A stretch of DNA of 64,000 nucleotides, taken from Szabonella alba. Its GTDB lineage: Bacteria > Pseudomonadota > Alphaproteobacteria > Rhodobacterales > Rhodobacteraceae. Below, piece after piece: positions 27,365-35,842 of the stretch (its first letter is position 1; each line of letters opens with the position of its first letter). The notes under the pieces were generated by a model. It saw only the letters and a program-made list of their open reading frames with translations, did not search any database and had not been told where the DNA came from. Made by a program: the position numbers and the translations under genes. The stretch is from NCBI RefSeq assembly GCF_016765775.1, contig NZ_JAESVN010000001.1, positions 372,001 through 436,000 on the forward strand. Reading direction: 5' to 3'.

Positions 27365-27380
27365 TGGCCAAGTAAGTGCA
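27365..27380 (+). promoter_or_regulatory. Candidate sigma54-type promoter for glnK-amtB
   Basis: TGGCCAAGTAAGTGCA keeps the invariant GG and GC dinucleotides at the required 10-bp separation of the TGGCAC-N5-TTGCA consensus, with mismatches elsewhere. It would start transcription about 120 bases before glnK. Two GTGCAAAAA repeats (27376 and 27387), 11 bp apart, overlap its 3' end. The surrounding 100 bases are AT-rich for this genome. Confidence 0.4.
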
Positions 27381-27514
27381 AAAAATGTGCAAAAAGCCGG
27401 TTTTCACCCTGCGGATGTAGGGCGCTTTCCTTGTGCCGCAGCTTGGCGGCCCGCCTTCTGTCCTCGTTGGCCCCGCAAGAAAGGGCCGCCTGCTGAACGC
27501 AAAAGGGGATGAAC

Positions 27515-27853
27515 GTGAAACTGATCATCGCAGCAATCAAACCGTTCAAGCTGGAGGAGGTGCGCGAGGCGCTCACTTCTATCGGCGTGCGCGGCATGAT
27601 GGTGACCGAAATCAAAGGGTTCGGTTCGCAGTCCGGCCATACGGAAATCTATCGCGGGGCGGAATATGCCGTGAATTTCGTGCCGAAGGTCCGGCTGGAA
27701 ATCGTGGTGACCGACAGCCTTGCCGATCAGGTCGTCGCAACCATCGCGACCACCGCCAAGACCGACAAGATCGGTGACGGCAAGATCTTCGTGCTGGATG
27801 TGGCGCAGGCCGTGCGGGTGCGCACCGGCGAAATCAACGATGATGCGCTTTGA
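27515..27853 (+). CDS. glnK: P-II nitrogen regulatory protein GlnK
   Basis: 112 residues. The T-loop GFGSQSGHTEIYRGAEY carries the modified Tyr51, followed by AVNFVPKVRLEIVV and the C-terminal KIGDGKIFVLDVAQAVRVRTGE ATP-binding segment. The trimer senses 2-oxoglutarate, ATP/ADP and glutamine and plugs AmtB. An ATG at 27509 is in frame, but AGGGG at 27504-27508 directly abuts it; the same site sits six bases from GTG 27515, and this start puts the tyrosine at the canonical position 51. I therefore choose GTG. amtB follows 22 bases later. Confidence 0.94.
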   Translation: MKLIIAAIKPFKLEEVREALTSIGVRGMMVTEIKGFGSQSGHTEIYRGAEYAVNFVPKVRLEIVVTDSLADQVVATIATTAKTDKIGDGKIFVLDVAQAVRVRTGEINDDAL

Positions 27854-27875
27854 TCGCGCTGGGGAAGGGGAAACC

Positions 27876-29237
27876 GTGAAAATGTCGAACTGGAAAAACC
27901 TGACGGGGCTTGCGGTCTTGACCGCCGCTCTGGCCTTTCCGGCCCATGCGCAGGAGGTGGCAGAAACCGCCGAGGCCGCCGAAGCGGCGGTCGCCGTGGC
28001 CGTGCCGACCGATATGGCCTTCATCATGAACTCGCTGATCATGCTGATCGGCGGCTTCCTTGTGTTCTGGATGGCGGCGGGCTTTGCCATGCTTGAGGCT
28101 GGTCTGGTCCGCTCCAAGAATGTGACCATGCAGCTTCTGAAGAACGTCTCGCTGTTCTCGCTGGCCTGCTTTGCCTATTACCTGATCGGCTACAACGTCA
28201 TGTATCCGGGCGACAGCTGGATCATCGAGGGCGTGTTCGGATCCATCGGCACCGCGGTGCTTGAGGCCGTGGGCATCGGTGCCGACGGGGCGGATGATTA
28301 CAGCTATGCCTCGACCAGTTCGGATTTCTTCTTCCAGGTCATGTTCTGCGCCGCCACCGCCTCGATCGTTTCGGGGGCACTGGCCGAGCGTATCAAGCTC
28401 TGGCCTTTCCTTGTCTTCACGGTGGTGCTGACCGGGCTGATCTATCCGATTCAGGCCTCGTGGAAATGGGGCGGCGGCTTCCTTGATGGTGCGGGCTTCC
28501 TTGACTTCGCAGGCTCGACGGTCGTCCATTCGGTCGGTGGCTGGGCAGCCCTTGTCGGTGCCATCATCCTCGGGCCGCGTCTGGGCAAATACAAGGATGG
28601 CCGCGTCAATCCGATGCCGGGTTCCAGCCTGCCGCTGGCCACGCTGGGCATGTTCATCCTGTGGATGGGCTGGTTCGGCTTCAACGGCGCGTCGCAACTG
28701 GCGCTGTCCTCGGTGGGGGATGCTGCCGATGTTGGCCGGATCTTCGCCAATACCAATGCGGCAGCGGTCGGGGGTGTGATCGCGACGCTGATCCTGACGC
28801 AGATGATCTACAAGAAGGCCGATCTGACCATGGTGCTGAATGGCGCGCTGGCCGGTCTGGTTTCGATCACCGCAGAACCGTTGACCCCTTCGCTGGGTGT
28901 AGCCACCCTGATCGGGGCCGTGGGCGGCGTGATTGTTGTCTTCTCGGTGCCGCTGCTGGACAAGTTCAAGATCGACGATGTCGTGGGCGCCATTCCGGTC
29001 CACCTGTTTGCCGGGATCTGGGGCACGATTGCGGTGGTGCTGACCAACAGCGACGCGAATATCGGCACGCAGCTTTATTCGATCATCGTGGTCGGTCTCT
29101 TTGTCTGCGTCACCTCTGCCGTTGTCTGGTTCATCCTCAAGGCCACCATGGGCCTGCGTGTGGATCAGGAGGCCGAGGTGAACGGCCTCGACAAGGCCGA
29201 ACTGGGGATGGAAGCCTATCCCGAATTCAAGGTCTGA
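27876..29237 (+). CDS. amtB: Ammonium transporter
   Basis: About 453 residues. A signal peptide (NLTGLAVLTAALAFPAHAQ) precedes eleven membrane segments. Family blocks include GFLVFWMAAGFAMLEAGLVRSKN, DFFFQVMFCAATASIVSGALAER, the pore region FAGSTVVHSVGGWAALVGA with the first pore His, and IDDVVGAIPVHLFAGIWGT with the second His. It conducts ammonium across the inner membrane and is gated by GlnK. Start GTG 27876 has GAAGGGG five bases upstream; ATG 27882 is two codons later and equally in frame. It forms an operon with glnK and ends in a strong terminator. Confidence 0.95.
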   Translation: MKMSNWKNLTGLAVLTAALAFPAHAQEVAETAEAAEAAVAVAVPTDMAFIMNSLIMLIGGFLVFWMAAGFAMLEAGLVRSKNVTMQLLKNVSLFSLACFAYYLIGYNVMYPGDSWIIEGVFGSIGTAVLEAVGIGADGADDYSYASTSSDFFFQVMFCAATASIVSGALAERIKLWPFLVFTVVLTGLIYPIQASWKWGGGFLDGAGFLDFAGSTVVHSVGGWAALVGAIILGPRLGKYKDGRVNPMPGSSLPLATLGMFILWMGWFGFNGASQLALSSVGDAADVGRIFANTNAAAVGGVIATLILTQMIYKKADLTMVLNGALAGLVSITAEPLTPSLGVATLIGAVGGVIVVFSVPLLDKFKIDDVVGAIPVHLFAGIWGTIAVVLTNSDANIGTQLYSIIVVGLFVCVTSAVVWFILKATMGLRVDQEAEVNGLDKAELGMEAYPEFKV

Positions 29238-29260
29238 GGCGCAAGCCCCTGAAACAGATC

Positions 29261-29294
29261 GGCCCGGGCGGTGACGCCCGGGCCTTTCCTTTTG
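29261..29294 (+). terminator. Intrinsic terminator of glnK-amtB
   Basis: A perfect 10-bp stem (GGCCCGGGCG, 29261-29270; CGCCCGGGCC, 29275-29284) with the tetraloop GTGA, followed by TTTCCTTTT. It lies 24 bases after the amtB stop. Confidence 0.9.
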
Positions 29295-29339
29295 GAGCGA
29301 CACCCTGAGGGCGCGCAGGCGTGGCCGTTCAGACCCCGA

Positions 29340-30524
29340 TCAGACCCCGGTCGCGACAATCGCCCGGGCCAGCACGGGCACCGTCGCCGCATTCAGACCC
29401 GCAATGTTCAGCCGCGAATCGCCGACCATGTAGATGCCGTGATCGCGGCGCATGGCCTCAACCTGTTCGGGGCTCGCGCCAAGGCGCGAGAACATGCCCC
29501 GGTGATGCGCGATGAAATCGAAGCGGTCGGAATTGGTCAGGCGGCGCAACTCGTCCGCCAGTTGCCGCCGCAGGCCCAGCATCGACAGCCGCACCTCTTC
29601 CAGTTCCGCCTGCCAGTCGGCGCGCAGGGCCTCATCCGTCAGGATCATCGTCACCAGACGCGCGCCATGATCGGGCGGAAAGCTGTAATTTTGCCGGTTC
29701 AGGAAGGCCAGATTGCCCTGCAGCACCGGTTGCTTCGCGGCCCCGGACGCGATGGCCAGCAAAAGTCCGGCCCGTTCCCGGTAGATGCCGAAATTCTTGG
29801 AACAGGAGGCCGCGATCAGAACCTCGGGCAGGCGCGCCGCAATCAGCCGCGTGCCCGCCGCATCCGCCTCAAGCCCGTCGCCAAAGCCCTGATAGGCAAT
29901 GTCGATAAAGGGCAGCGCGTTCTTGCGGATCAGCAAATCAGCAACCGCGCCCCATTGCGCAAGGGTCAGGTTTGCGCCTGTCGGGTTGTGGCAGCAGCCA
30001 TGCAGCAGCACGACATCGCCCTCGGCCACGGCCTCCAGATCCGCCAGCATCGCGTCGAAATCCACGCCGCGCGTTGCCGCGTCGAAATAGCGGTATTCGG
30101 CCATTTCGATGCCCAGAAAGCGGATGATGGACGGGTGGTTCGGCCATGTCGGGTTCGACAGCCAGATCTTCGCCCCGGGCCGTGCCAGCCGGATCAGTTC
30201 CAGCGCCTGCCGGATCGCGCCGGTGCCGCCCGGCGTCGCGATGGCGGCAATCCGCCCGGTCTCCACCGTATCCCCAAGGATCAGACCGGACAGCGCCGCC
30301 GCATAGGCCGGATCGCCCGCCAATGTGGTATAGGTCTTGCTGTCCTCAACCTCCCACAACCGCTTTTCAGCGGCCTTGATGGCCCGCATGACCGGCGTCA
30401 GGCCGGTCGCATCCTTGTAGACGCCCACACCAAGGTCGATCTTGTCGCGGCGCGGATCCTCCTTGAAGGCCTGAATCAGGGCAAGGATCTTGTCGGCGGG
30501 CTGTGGTTTCAGGGCGTCGAACAT
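29340..30524 (-). CDS. Aromatic/aspartate aminotransferase (class I, TyrB/AspC type)
   Basis: 394 residues. KIDLGVGVYKDATGLTPVMRA is the N-terminal substrate loop of the Ibeta subgroup; YTTLAGDPAYAAALSGLILG, the NPTWPNHPSII block, LLHGCCHNPTGANLT and the PLP lysine in SCSKNFGIYRERAG follow. The C-terminal GLNAATVPVLARAI precedes the end. It transfers amino groups between aspartate or aromatic amino acids and 2-oxoglutarate. The VDSRLNIAG-type segment (here VGDSRLNIAGL) carries the carboxylate-binding Arg. Aspartate versus aromatic preference cannot be settled by eye. It lies 57 bases downstream of sseA on the same strand. Confidence 0.9.
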   Translation of the reverse strand: MFDALKPQPADKILALIQAFKEDPRRDKIDLGVGVYKDATGLTPVMRAIKAAEKRLWEVEDSKTYTTLAGDPAYAAALSGLILGDTVETGRIAAIATPGGTGAIRQALELIRLARPGAKIWLSNPTWPNHPSIIRFLGIEMAEYRYFDAATRGVDFDAMLADLEAVAEGDVVLLHGCCHNPTGANLTLAQWGAVADLLIRKNALPFIDIAYQGFGDGLEADAAGTRLIAARLPEVLIAASCSKNFGIYRERAGLLLAIASGAAKQPVLQGNLAFLNRQNYSFPPDHGARLVTMILTDEALRADWQAELEEVRLSMLGLRRQLADELRRLTNSDRFDFIAHHRGMFSRLGASPEQVEAMRRDHGIYMVGDSRLNIAGLNAATVPVLARAIVATGV

Positions 30525-30580
30525 CAGGGAACTCCGATACGTTCAGAAAAGGGGCGGGGACGGGCGGACCGGTGCCGCGG

Positions 30581-31450
30581 TCACGCGGCGGGGCCGGTCT
30601 CGACCTTCAGATCCTCATACATGCCCCATTCGGCCCAGGATCCGTCATAGAGCGCGTGGTTCCTGTGGCCGATCCGTTCCAGCGCCAGCGACAGGACCGC
30701 CGCTGTGACCCCCGACCCGCAGGTCGTGATCGCCGGGCGGGTCAGGTCCACCCCCGCCGCCTCGAACGCGGCGCGCAGATCGGCGGGCGGCTTCATCGTG
30801 CCATCGTCCTGCAGCAATGTGCCGAAGGGCAGGTTGCGCGATCCGGGAATATGGCCCGCGCGCAGGCCCGGGCGCGGCTCGAGCGCGTCGCCCCGGAACC
30901 GGGCGGCGGCGCGGGCGTCGATGATTTCGGCCTCACGCAGTTTCGCGGCATGGGCCACCTGCGTCACATCCTTCACCAGATGGTTCTGACGGCTGATGGT
31001 GATATGCCGATCGCGCAGCACCGGGGGCATATCCTCAATCTCGCGGCCCTCGGCGCGCCATTTCGGCAGGCCGCCATCCAGCACCGCCACATCGGTCTTG
31101 CCCATCAGGCGGAAGGTCCACCAGACGCGGGCGGCCGAAAACAGCCCCGCCCCGTCATAGATCACCACCTGATGCCCGTCGCCCACGCCCATGGCCCGCA
31201 GGCGCGAGATGAATTTCTCGGGCGGGGGGGCCATATGCGGCAGGCCGGACCGCTGATCCGAAATATCCTCGATATCGAAGAACCGCGCGCCGGGGATATG
31301 CCCCTGGGCGTATTCCGCCTTCGCATCGCGCTTCTGGTCAGGCAAATACCACGAGGCATCCAGCACCCGCAGATCGGGATCCTTCAGATGGGCGGCAAGC
31401 CAGTCAGTCGAAACCAGTGTTTTCGGGTCATCGGCGGGCGATGGGGTCAT
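30581..31450 (-). CDS. sseA: 3-mercaptopyruvate sulfurtransferase
   Basis: 289 residues with two rhodanese domains. The inactive N-domain has LRVLDASWYLPDQKRDAKAEY and HIPGARFFDIEDISD; the active C-domain has the IIDARAAARFRG segment and the loop TTCGSGVTAAVLSLAL. CGSGVTA identifies mercaptopyruvate sulfurtransferase rather than thiosulfate rhodanese. It transfers sulfur from 3-mercaptopyruvate to thiols or cyanide. ATG 31450 has GGGAGG upstream; the frame extends 20 codons further without similarity. It ends 57 bases before the aminotransferase gene. Confidence 0.93.
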   Translation of the reverse strand: MTPSPADDPKTLVSTDWLAAHLKDPDLRVLDASWYLPDQKRDAKAEYAQGHIPGARFFDIEDISDQRSGLPHMAPPPEKFISRLRAMGVGDGHQVVIYDGAGLFSAARVWWTFRLMGKTDVAVLDGGLPKWRAEGREIEDMPPVLRDRHITISRQNHLVKDVTQVAHAAKLREAEIIDARAAARFRGDALEPRPGLRAGHIPGSRNLPFGTLLQDDGTMKPPADLRAAFEAAGVDLTRPAITTCGSGVTAAVLSLALERIGHRNHALYDGSWAEWGMYEDLKVETGPAA

Positions 31451-31520
31451 GACGGGCCTCCCTTGGCATCCCGGCCCCGGATAGCCCGTCAGGCCGTCCC
31501 AATCAAGCACAGCCAGTGTC

Positions 31521-31591
31521 CTTCACCTGTTTCGAAATATCCTCGGGGGTGAATTGGCCGCAAGGCCAAGAGGGGGCAGACAGCCCCCTTT
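31521..31591 (+). repeat. Dispersed two-hairpin repeat, copy B
   Basis: TTCACCTGTTTCGAAATATC, CTCGGGGGTGAA, stem 1 TTGGCC-GCAA-GGCCAA (31554-31569, GNRA loop) and stem 2 GGGGGC-AGACA-GCCCCC (31572-31588) with TTT. It lies between smpB and sseA, both on the minus strand, so it reads antisense to them. Confidence 0.75.
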
Positions 31592-31601
31592 CGCCGTCAC
31601 G

Positions 31602-32075
31602 TCAGGAATTCTGCTTCAGAAGCCGCGCCTTCTGCCGGTTCCAGTCGCGTTTCGCCGAGGTTTCGCGCTTGTCGGCCAGTTTCTTGCCCTTGGCGATCCC
31701 TATCTTCAGCTTCACGATGCCCCGGTCGTTGAAATACATCCGGATCGGCACCAGCGTCATGCCTTCACGCGCCGTCGCATTCCACAGCCGCGCCAGTTCC
31801 CGCCGTGACACCAGCAGCTTGCGCCGCCGCCGTTCCTCATGCCCCCAGGTCTTGGCCTGCAGATAGGGGGCGATATAGCCGTTGATCAGCCATAATTCGC
31901 CATTCTCGACCGAGGCATAGCTTTCCCCGATATTGGATCCGCCCTGTCGCAGGCTTTTCACCTCGGACCCGAAAAGGATGATGCCCACCTCGAGATCATC
32001 CTCGATGGCGTAATCGAACCGCGCCCGGCGGTTTTCGGCGATAAGTTTGCTGTTGGGATCTGATTTCGGTACCAT
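31602..32075 (-). CDS. smpB: SsrA-binding protein
   Basis: 157 residues. [20 protein letters not shown] with the preceding [25 protein letters not shown] and the basic C-terminal tail ([20 protein letters not shown]) are the SmpB signatures. It binds tmRNA and brings it to stalled ribosomes for trans-translation. No tmRNA gene was found next to it. ATG 32075 begins the similarity. It is divergent from the membrane-protein gene that sits behind the tandem operators. Confidence 0.95.
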   Translation of the reverse strand: MVPKSDPNSKLIAENRRARFDYAIEDDLEVGIILFGSEVKSLRQGGSNIGESYASVENGELWLINGYIAPYLQAKTWGHEERRRRKLLVSRRELARLWNATAREGMTLVPIRMYFNDRGIVKLKIGIAKGKKLADKRETSAKRDWNRQKARLLKQNS

Positions 32076-32172
32076 GACCGGCCCGAGATAAGCGCAGGCT
32101 GGCCCTCTGTCCAGTGGCCGCAGTGCAAAGCGTCAGGCAGCAGGGACGTGGCGTCATACGGGGTGGCAGGCA

Positions 32173-32218
32173 TTGAACATGGTTCATGTCTGTGGAAAAT
32201 ATTTTGAACGACGTTCAT
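32173..32218. promoter_or_regulatory. Tandem palindromic operators TGAAC-N3-GTTCA over a putative promoter
   Basis: TGAACATGGTTCA (32174-32186) and TGAACGACGTTCA (32205-32217) share TGAAC-N3-GTTCA, with centres 31 bp apart, about three helical turns. A possible -35 (TTGAAC, 32173-32178) lies in the first and an AT-rich -10-like stretch (AAAATATTTT) lies between them. The second would cover the transcription start. This is a classic repression layout for the gene at 32234. Confidence 0.6.
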
Positions 32219-32233
32219 AGCAAGGAGGCTGCC

Positions 32234-33454
32234 ATGCCCGATCTCGTCAATACCGAAGATCTGGTCCGCGAAGGTGTGCTGAGCGCGGAACAGGCCCGGA
32301 TCATCGCCGCGCGGTCGCGCAGCGCTATGGTCGCGCTGGGGGTCAATGCCTTGCTTTGCGCGGGCGTCCTTGCGGCGGCGCTGGGCTTTGTCTTCTGGCT
32401 GGCCGATCCCGTTGCGGTCGCGGTGCTGGGCGGGCTGTTTCTTGCACTGGGTGCCATGCTGCTGCTGCGCGGGACATCTGCGATGCCGATGATCGGTAAT
32501 GCGGCGGCGTTGATCGGGGCGGTGATGCTGGGCGCGGGATCGGCGGTCGAGATTCTGGACAAGCTGCCACAGGTCGCAGGCGGCTGGGCGCTATTCGTGA
32601 TGGGGGCGGTGCCGGGGCTTGCGGCCGCATGGGCGCTGCGGCGCGGACCCCCGGCCGCACGGTTCCTTGCGGGTGCGGTACTGCTGATCGCGCTCGCGCT
32701 GCATCTGCTGGGGCTGTCGCGCGCGATTGACAGTCTGGGCCTGCAGGTCCTGACCCTGCCGCTGGCAAGCCTTTATGCGGCGGTCCTGCTGGTTCTGGCG
32801 GGACTTGCAACCAATCTGCGGCCAGTGACGGCGCTGGCGATCCTGCCCTTCGCGCAGATGCTCAGTGGCGCGGCGCCCTATTGGTCGGAGATCTATGCGC
32901 TTTACTCGCCCGAACCGACGCTGACGATCCTGCAGATGGGGCTGTTGCTGGTGGCCAGTCTCTGGGCGGCCCGACACTGGTCCGAATCCCGCGACGGGCG
33001 CGTGGCGCGTCATGCGGGTCTCCTTGGCATCATGGCCTTCGTCGTGGGCAACCTGTCCTTCCTGATCGGCGCGCTGACGGGCGATGTTGTGGGGGACAGC
33101 TGGGCCGGGATAGGTCATGGCCGGTTCATCAGACCCGATGGCAGCCATGACTGGGAGGCCGCAGACGCCGCGCGCCGCGCCTATGCCGCAACGGCCCTGA
33201 CGATTCCCGACTGGGTTTTCGCGCTGGTCTGGACGGCACTTCTGGCGGCAGGGGCGATCTGGACGGCGCATCGCGCGCAGCGGGGGCTGTTCAACACCAT
33301 ACTGACCTTTGCCGTGATCCATGGTGTCACCCAGACTTTTGACAGTTTCGGCGATCACCCGCTGGCCTATGTCATCGGTGGTCTGGCAGTGATCCCGCTG
33401 GCCTGGGGTGTCTGGCGGCTGAACCTCTGGTTCGAGGCGCGCACGCCCGCCTGA
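32234..33454 (+). CDS. Multi-pass membrane protein, DUF2157-like
   Basis: 406 residues. A short cytoplasmic N-terminus (MPDLVNTEDLVREGVLSAEQ), typical of DUF2157 proteins that begin with a small helical domain, is followed by about ten hydrophobic segments. A soluble loop (about residues 295-330: GIGHGRFIRPDGSHDWEAAD) lies near the end. AAGGAGG five bases before ATG 32234 fixes the start. Function is unknown; homologues are plain inner-membrane proteins. Two well-ordered palindromes over its promoter suggest tight control by a dimeric repressor, not encoded nearby. tadA follows 47 bases downstream. Confidence 0.75.
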   Translation: MPDLVNTEDLVREGVLSAEQARIIAARSRSAMVALGVNALLCAGVLAAALGFVFWLADPVAVAVLGGLFLALGAMLLLRGTSAMPMIGNAAALIGAVMLGAGSAVEILDKLPQVAGGWALFVMGAVPGLAAAWALRRGPPAARFLAGAVLLIALALHLLGLSRAIDSLGLQVLTLPLASLYAAVLLVLAGLATNLRPVTALAILPFAQMLSGAAPYWSEIYALYSPEPTLTILQMGLLLVASLWAARHWSESRDGRVARHAGLLGIMAFVVGNLSFLIGALTGDVVGDSWAGIGHGRFIRPDGSHDWEAADAARRAYAATALTIPDWVFALVWTALLAAGAIWTAHRAQRGLFNTILTFAVIHGVTQTFDSFGDHPLAYVIGGLAVIPLAWGVWRLNLWFEARTPA

Positions 33455-33501
33455 TCGCGCCCGGCCTTGAAAAGCTGCCCGTAAGGCGGCATTGCAAGGG
33501 C

Positions 33502-33954
33502 ATGAGCATGTTCCGGTCCCATATGGAGGCAGCGCTGGCCGAGGCGCGGGCCGCCGCCCTGCGCGGTGAGGTTCCGGTGGGCGCGGTCGTCGTGTCCCCC
33601 GCAGGCCGGATCATCGCCCGCGCGGGCAACCGCACGCGGGAACTGAGCGACCCCACCGCCCATGCCGAGATGCTGGCCATTCGCGCGGCTTGCAGCGCCC
33701 TTGGGACCGAACGTCTGGGCGGGCATGATCTTTACGTCACGCTGGAACCCTGTCCGATGTGCGCAGGCGCCATTTCGGCGGCCCGGATCGCGCGGCTCTA
33801 CTATGGCGCGGCAGATCCGAAATCGGGCGGGGTGGCACAGGGCGCACGGGTGTTTTCACATCTGCAATGCCACCATGTGCCGGAAATCTATGACGGCATC
33901 GCGGCGGGCGCGGCCGGTGACCTGCTGACCACTTTCTTCGCCGGTCGGCGCTGA
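33502..33954 (+). CDS. tadA: tRNA-specific adenosine deaminase
   Basis: 150 residues. The zinc and catalytic residues are in TAHAEMLAIRAA (HAE) and TLEPCPMCAGAISAARI (PCxxC). VPVGAVVV and the YYGAADPKSGGVAQG segment are further TadA features. It converts A34 to inosine in tRNA-Arg(ACG). The start may be ATG 33502 or an ATG seven codons later. A hairpin without a T-run separates it from the convergent hydrolase gene. Confidence 0.93.
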   Translation: MSMFRSHMEAALAEARAAALRGEVPVGAVVVSPAGRIIARAGNRTRELSDPTAHAEMLAIRAACSALGTERLGGHDLYVTLEPCPMCAGAISAARIARLYYGAADPKSGGVAQGARVFSHLQCHHVPEIYDGIAAGAAGDLLTTFFAGRR

Positions 33955-33991
33955 AGCATTCATCCAGCCCTTCCTCCTGCCGCCAATAGCC

Positions 33992-34012
33992 GCGCCGGAG
34001 GCATCCCGGCGC
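33992..34012. terminator. Hairpin between convergent tadA and UPF0173 genes
   Basis: A 7-bp GC stem (GCGCCGG, 33992-33998; CCGGCGC, 34006-34012) with a 7-base loop in the short convergent gap. There is no T-run on either side, so it is only a candidate. Confidence 0.3.
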
Positions 34013-34025
34013 AGTTCTGGCCTTG

Positions 34026-34721
34026 TCAGAGGGCAATTGCCTCCATCACCTGCGGCTCGATGACCTGCACGCCGGGCAGGCCCGTGATCAGATCATCCGC
34101 CGATTGCGCAAGGATCGGGAATGTCCGGTAATGGCAGGGGATCACGGTCTTGAAGTCAAAAAACTTCCGCGCCGCAAAGGCCGCGCGCTTCATGTCCATC
34201 GTATAATGGCCCCCGGCACAGAGGATGCCGATATCGGGCTGGTGATATTCCGCCATCCAGCCCATATCGGCCATGATGTCGGTATCGCCCGAGACATAGA
34301 TCACATGGCCCTCGCCCGCGATCATGAACCCGGCCTCGGACCCTGCGGGGATCAGACCCTTTGAGGTGAAATCGACGCTGGCGGAATGGGTGGCGTTGAC
34401 CATCGTGACCGCAGCCCCGCCCAGATCAAGCGTGCCGCCCTTGCCAAACCCCATGGTCTTGACCCGGTCCTGCGCGCCCAGCCACTCGGAAAGCTCATGG
34501 ATACAGGCAATCGGGATGTCCTTGTCCCGTGCGATTTCCGCCGCATCCCCTGCATGGTCGCCATGGCCATGGGTCAGCAGGATATGGGTCGCGCCCGCCA
34601 ATGCCTCATCCCGCCGTCCGGCGGGAAAGACCGGATTGCCGGTCAGCCATGGATCCACCAGCAGCACGGCCTGTTCGATCTCGATCCGGAATCCGGAATG
34701 GCCCAGCCAGATGATCTTCAT
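34026..34721 (-). CDS. Metal-dependent hydrolase, UPF0173 (metallo-beta-lactamase fold)
   Basis: 231 residues. The metal site is THGHGDHAGD (HxHxDH), supported by THSAS, YVSGDTDIM and the C-terminal PCHYRTFPIL His. The opening MKIIWLGHSGFRIE and DPWLTGNPVFP are typical of UPF0173/YtkL. Substrate unknown. The ATG overlaps the stop of the LysR gene by 4 bases, so it is coupled to that regulator. Confidence 0.9.
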   Translation of the reverse strand: MKIIWLGHSGFRIEIEQAVLLVDPWLTGNPVFPAGRRDEALAGATHILLTHGHGDHAGDAAEIARDKDIPIACIHELSEWLGAQDRVKTMGFGKGGTLDLGGAAVTMVNATHSASVDFTSKGLIPAGSEAGFMIAGEGHVIYVSGDTDIMADMGWMAEYHQPDIGILCAGGHYTMDMKRAAFAARKFFDFKTVIPCHYRTFPILAQSADDLITGLPGVQVIEPQVMEAIAL

Positions 34722-35713
34722 GATGTCTCTCCTCTATGCGGAACGGGGTCTGCGCCGTCGAAATTCCCGGCAGCGGGCGCTGGCAGGGGATCCGGCAACC
34801 CCGCCACGGCGGCGGCCAGATCCGCCTTGCAGCGGGCGATGATGAAATCGACGAACAGCCGGATCTTGGGGTCGCGCAGGCGGCGATGCTGCGTCAGGCA
34901 GGTCAGTTGCGTGGGCTGCGGCGGGGTCGCGACGGCCACGGGCAGAAGCCGCCCCTCGCGCAGATGCTGCGCCACCTCGAACAGCGGTTTCAGAACGATG
35001 CCGCGCCCGTCCAGCGCCCAGCCGGTCAGCACATCGCCGTCATCCGATTCGAACGGTCCCGCAATCTCGTATCGGCGCGGGCCGTCCTCGGTCTGCAGCG
35101 TCCACTGGAACTCCTTGGCGCCGGGAAAGCGCAGGTTCAGGCAGTCATGCTTGTCTGCCAGCAAGGCCGCGCCATCAAGGGGCATCCCGCGCCGTTCGAT
35201 ATAGGCGGGCGCCGCGCAGAGCACGCGCGGGCAATCGGCGACCAGCCGCATTTTCAGCGTCGAATCCTCCAGCGTGCCCAGATGGAAGGCCACATCCAGC
35301 CCTTCGGCGGTCATGTCCACATGCCGGTCCGACAGGCGCAGGCGCAGGTCTATCTGCGGATAGATATCCTTGAAGGCAGGCAGATGCGGCCCGATGAAGC
35401 GCCGCCCGACCCCCAGCGGCGCCGCGACAAAGATCGTGCCGCGCGGGTTCTGGGTGACATCCATCACCGCCGCCTCGGCCTCTTCGATCGTGTCCAGCAC
35501 CTTGCGCGCGCCGTCATAAAAGATGCGACCATTCTCGGTCGGTTGCAGGCTGCGCGTTGTGCGGTTGAACAGCCGCACGCCCAGATGTTTTTCTAGTTCC
35601 GAAATCCGGGATGACGCGACCGCCGCCGAAACCCGCTGATCGCGGGCTGCCGCACTCATGCTGCCCAGTTCATAGACACGGACGAACATTTTCAGCGTCT
35701 GCACATAGGACAT
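34718..35713 (-). CDS. LysR family regulator, likely controlling puuD
   Basis: 331 residues. The winged helix domain reads LKMFVRVYELGSMSAAARDQ, VSAAVASSRISELEKHLGVRLFNRTTRSLQ; the effector domain starts near PRGTIFVAAPLGVGRRF. The 30-residue C-terminal tail is Pro/Gly-rich and unusual. It is divergently transcribed from puuD with 129 bases between the start codons, the standard layout of a LysR protein and its target. It is coupled to the UPF0173 gene downstream. The inducer is unknown; a purine breakdown product would fit. Confidence 0.9.
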   Translation of the reverse strand: MSYVQTLKMFVRVYELGSMSAAARDQRVSAAVASSRISELEKHLGVRLFNRTTRSLQPTENGRIFYDGARKVLDTIEEAEAAVMDVTQNPRGTIFVAAPLGVGRRFIGPHLPAFKDIYPQIDLRLRLSDRHVDMTAEGLDVAFHLGTLEDSTLKMRLVADCPRVLCAAPAYIERRGMPLDGAALLADKHDCLNLRFPGAKEFQWTLQTEDGPRRYEIAGPFESDDGDVLTGWALDGRGIVLKPLFEVAQHLREGRLLPVAVATPPQPTQLTCLTQHRRLRDPKIRLFVDFIIARCKADLAAAVAGLPDPLPAPAAGNFDGADPVPHRGETS

Positions 35714-35842
35714 GGGTTTTACCCCCTCGGGATCGGGTGATTATACGGCACGGCTTGAAAGTGATCTGCTATTTGTCGAATTAACAGAAAGGTGCGCCCC
35801 GGTATAGCCTTGCATATCGGCAGGATCACGAAAGGAAAGCGG

